This document shows, piece by piece, positions 4,765 through 5,260 of a stretch of 5,260 nt of DNA. The notes beneath the pieces were generated by a model. The model made no database searches, was not told where the DNA came from, and saw only the letters and a list, made by a program, of their open reading frames with translations. This DNA is from an uncultured Thermoanaerobacteraceae bacterium (lineage in GTDB: Bacteria; Bacillota; DSM-12270; Thermacetogeniales; Thermacetogeniaceae). Location of the stretch: assembly GCA_937914965.1 (NCBI GenBank), contig CALGIY010000123.1, positions 1 to 5,260 on the forward strand. The letters run 5' to 3'. Numbering within the stretch: position 1 is the first letter of the stretch; each line of letters opens with the position of its first letter. A program made the translations under genes and the position numbers.

Positions 4765-5260
4765 ATGGATGTGTTTTCCACAGTCAAGGGAAGAAAGAGT
4801 ATCAGAGCCTATAGTTCACGGGATATCGAGGATGAAAAACTGAAGCTTGTCCTGGAGGCGGGGAGGCTTGCCCCCTCAGCTAACAATCGGCAGGAGTGGA
4901 AATTTATCGTTGTAAAGAATCCAGAAACCCGGAAGCGCTTGGTAGAAGCGGCGGGAGGTCAAAGTTTCCTGGGAGAGGCTCCGGTAGTGCTGGTGGCCTG
5001 TGGTACCGAAGCATCAAAAGTGATGAGCTGTGGGCAGTATGCCTATACCATTGATGTCTCCATTGCTCTGTCTTTCATGATCCTAGAAGCTTGGGAGCAA
5101 GGGTTGGGTACCTGTTGGCTGGGGCATTTTAACGAAGAAAAAGTGAAGGAAATCTTAAACATACCACGAGAGGTCAGGGTGGTGGCCATGACTCCCCTGG
5201 GCTACCCAGCCGGGCATCGACGAGCGCTTTTGCGATCGTCCCTGCCTCCCCGGCCGGGGC
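4765..5260 (+). CDS. Nitroreductase-family FMN oxidoreductase, 3' end beyond the window
   Basis: The frame stays open for 165 codons to the window edge, so the C-terminus is missing. It matches the nitroreductase family: flavin enzymes, usually dimers, that pass electrons from NAD(P)H to nitro compounds, quinones or similar acceptors. Visible features are RKSIRAY (10-16), the phosphate-binding RxSxRxY pattern for [16 protein letters not shown] (35-47), the conserved middle helix [22 protein letters not shown] (99-120), and the final-strand motif MTPLGYPA (142-149). Most short members end about 15-25 residues after that motif, so only a small part should be lacking. The ATG is preceded by AGGAGG with eight-base spacing and an extended -10 promoter. 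It is divergent from SIR2 and has higher GC (about 52% in a sample line), and looks like a host metabolic gene outside the island. The substrate cannot be deduced. Confidence 0.9.
   Translation, partial: MDVFSTVKGRKSIRAYSSRDIEDEKLKLVLEAGRLAPSANNRQEWKFIVVKNPETRKRLVEAAGGQSFLGEAPVVLVACGTEASKVMSCGQYAYTIDVSIALSFMILEAWEQGLGTCWLGHFNEEKVKEILNIPREVRVVAMTPLGYPAGHRRALLRSSLPPRPG

Overview
The window looks like chromosomal DNA from a low-to-moderate GC Firmicute. Strong purine-rich ribosome binding sites, GTG/TTG starts, sigma-A-like promoters and short dispersed GC-rich repeats containing GGGACGGTTC and GGTGCCTGTCACC cores all point that way. From memory, such repeats are common in Peptococcaceae/Desulfotomaculum-like Clostridia. 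No species can be named from the sequence alone.

Four genes lie on the minus strand, and a fifth diverges on the plus strand at the right edge. In minus-strand order they are: (1) a stand-alone SIR2-family protein with a four-cysteine zinc knuckle (3670-4671); (2) a roughly 430-base non-coding stretch full of short repeats, ending in a hairpin-plus-T terminator (3215-3238); (3) an AT-rich orphan three-helix membrane protein with its own promoter (2439-3137), closed by a repeat-derived terminator (2367-2400); (4) a type II restriction-modification pair, a Dam-family N6-adenine methyltransferase (1368-2210) overlapping by 14 bases a PD-(D/E)XK restriction endonuclease (92-1381). To the right, a nitroreductase-family gene with its own extended -10 promoter starts at 4765 and runs off the window. 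It looks like ordinary metabolic DNA next to the island.

The R-M pair and the SIR2 protein together make this a small defence island. The methyltransferase would protect host sites, the nuclease cuts unmodified incoming DNA, and the SIR2 protein is a candidate NAD+-consuming effector. No partner gene for the SIR2 protein (HerA, Argonaute, TIR or STAND) is seen. The membrane protein has no recognised family. Its low GC and independent transcription unit suggest a separate acquisition, so a defence role is guilt by association only.

The main correction to a naive annotation is the start of the membrane protein. The longest open frame begins at 3224 inside a terminator, while a near-consensus promoter and a strong ribosome binding site inside that frame point to a TTG start at 3137. 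A second notable point is that a dispersed repeat supplies the last codon and the stop of the SIR2 gene.
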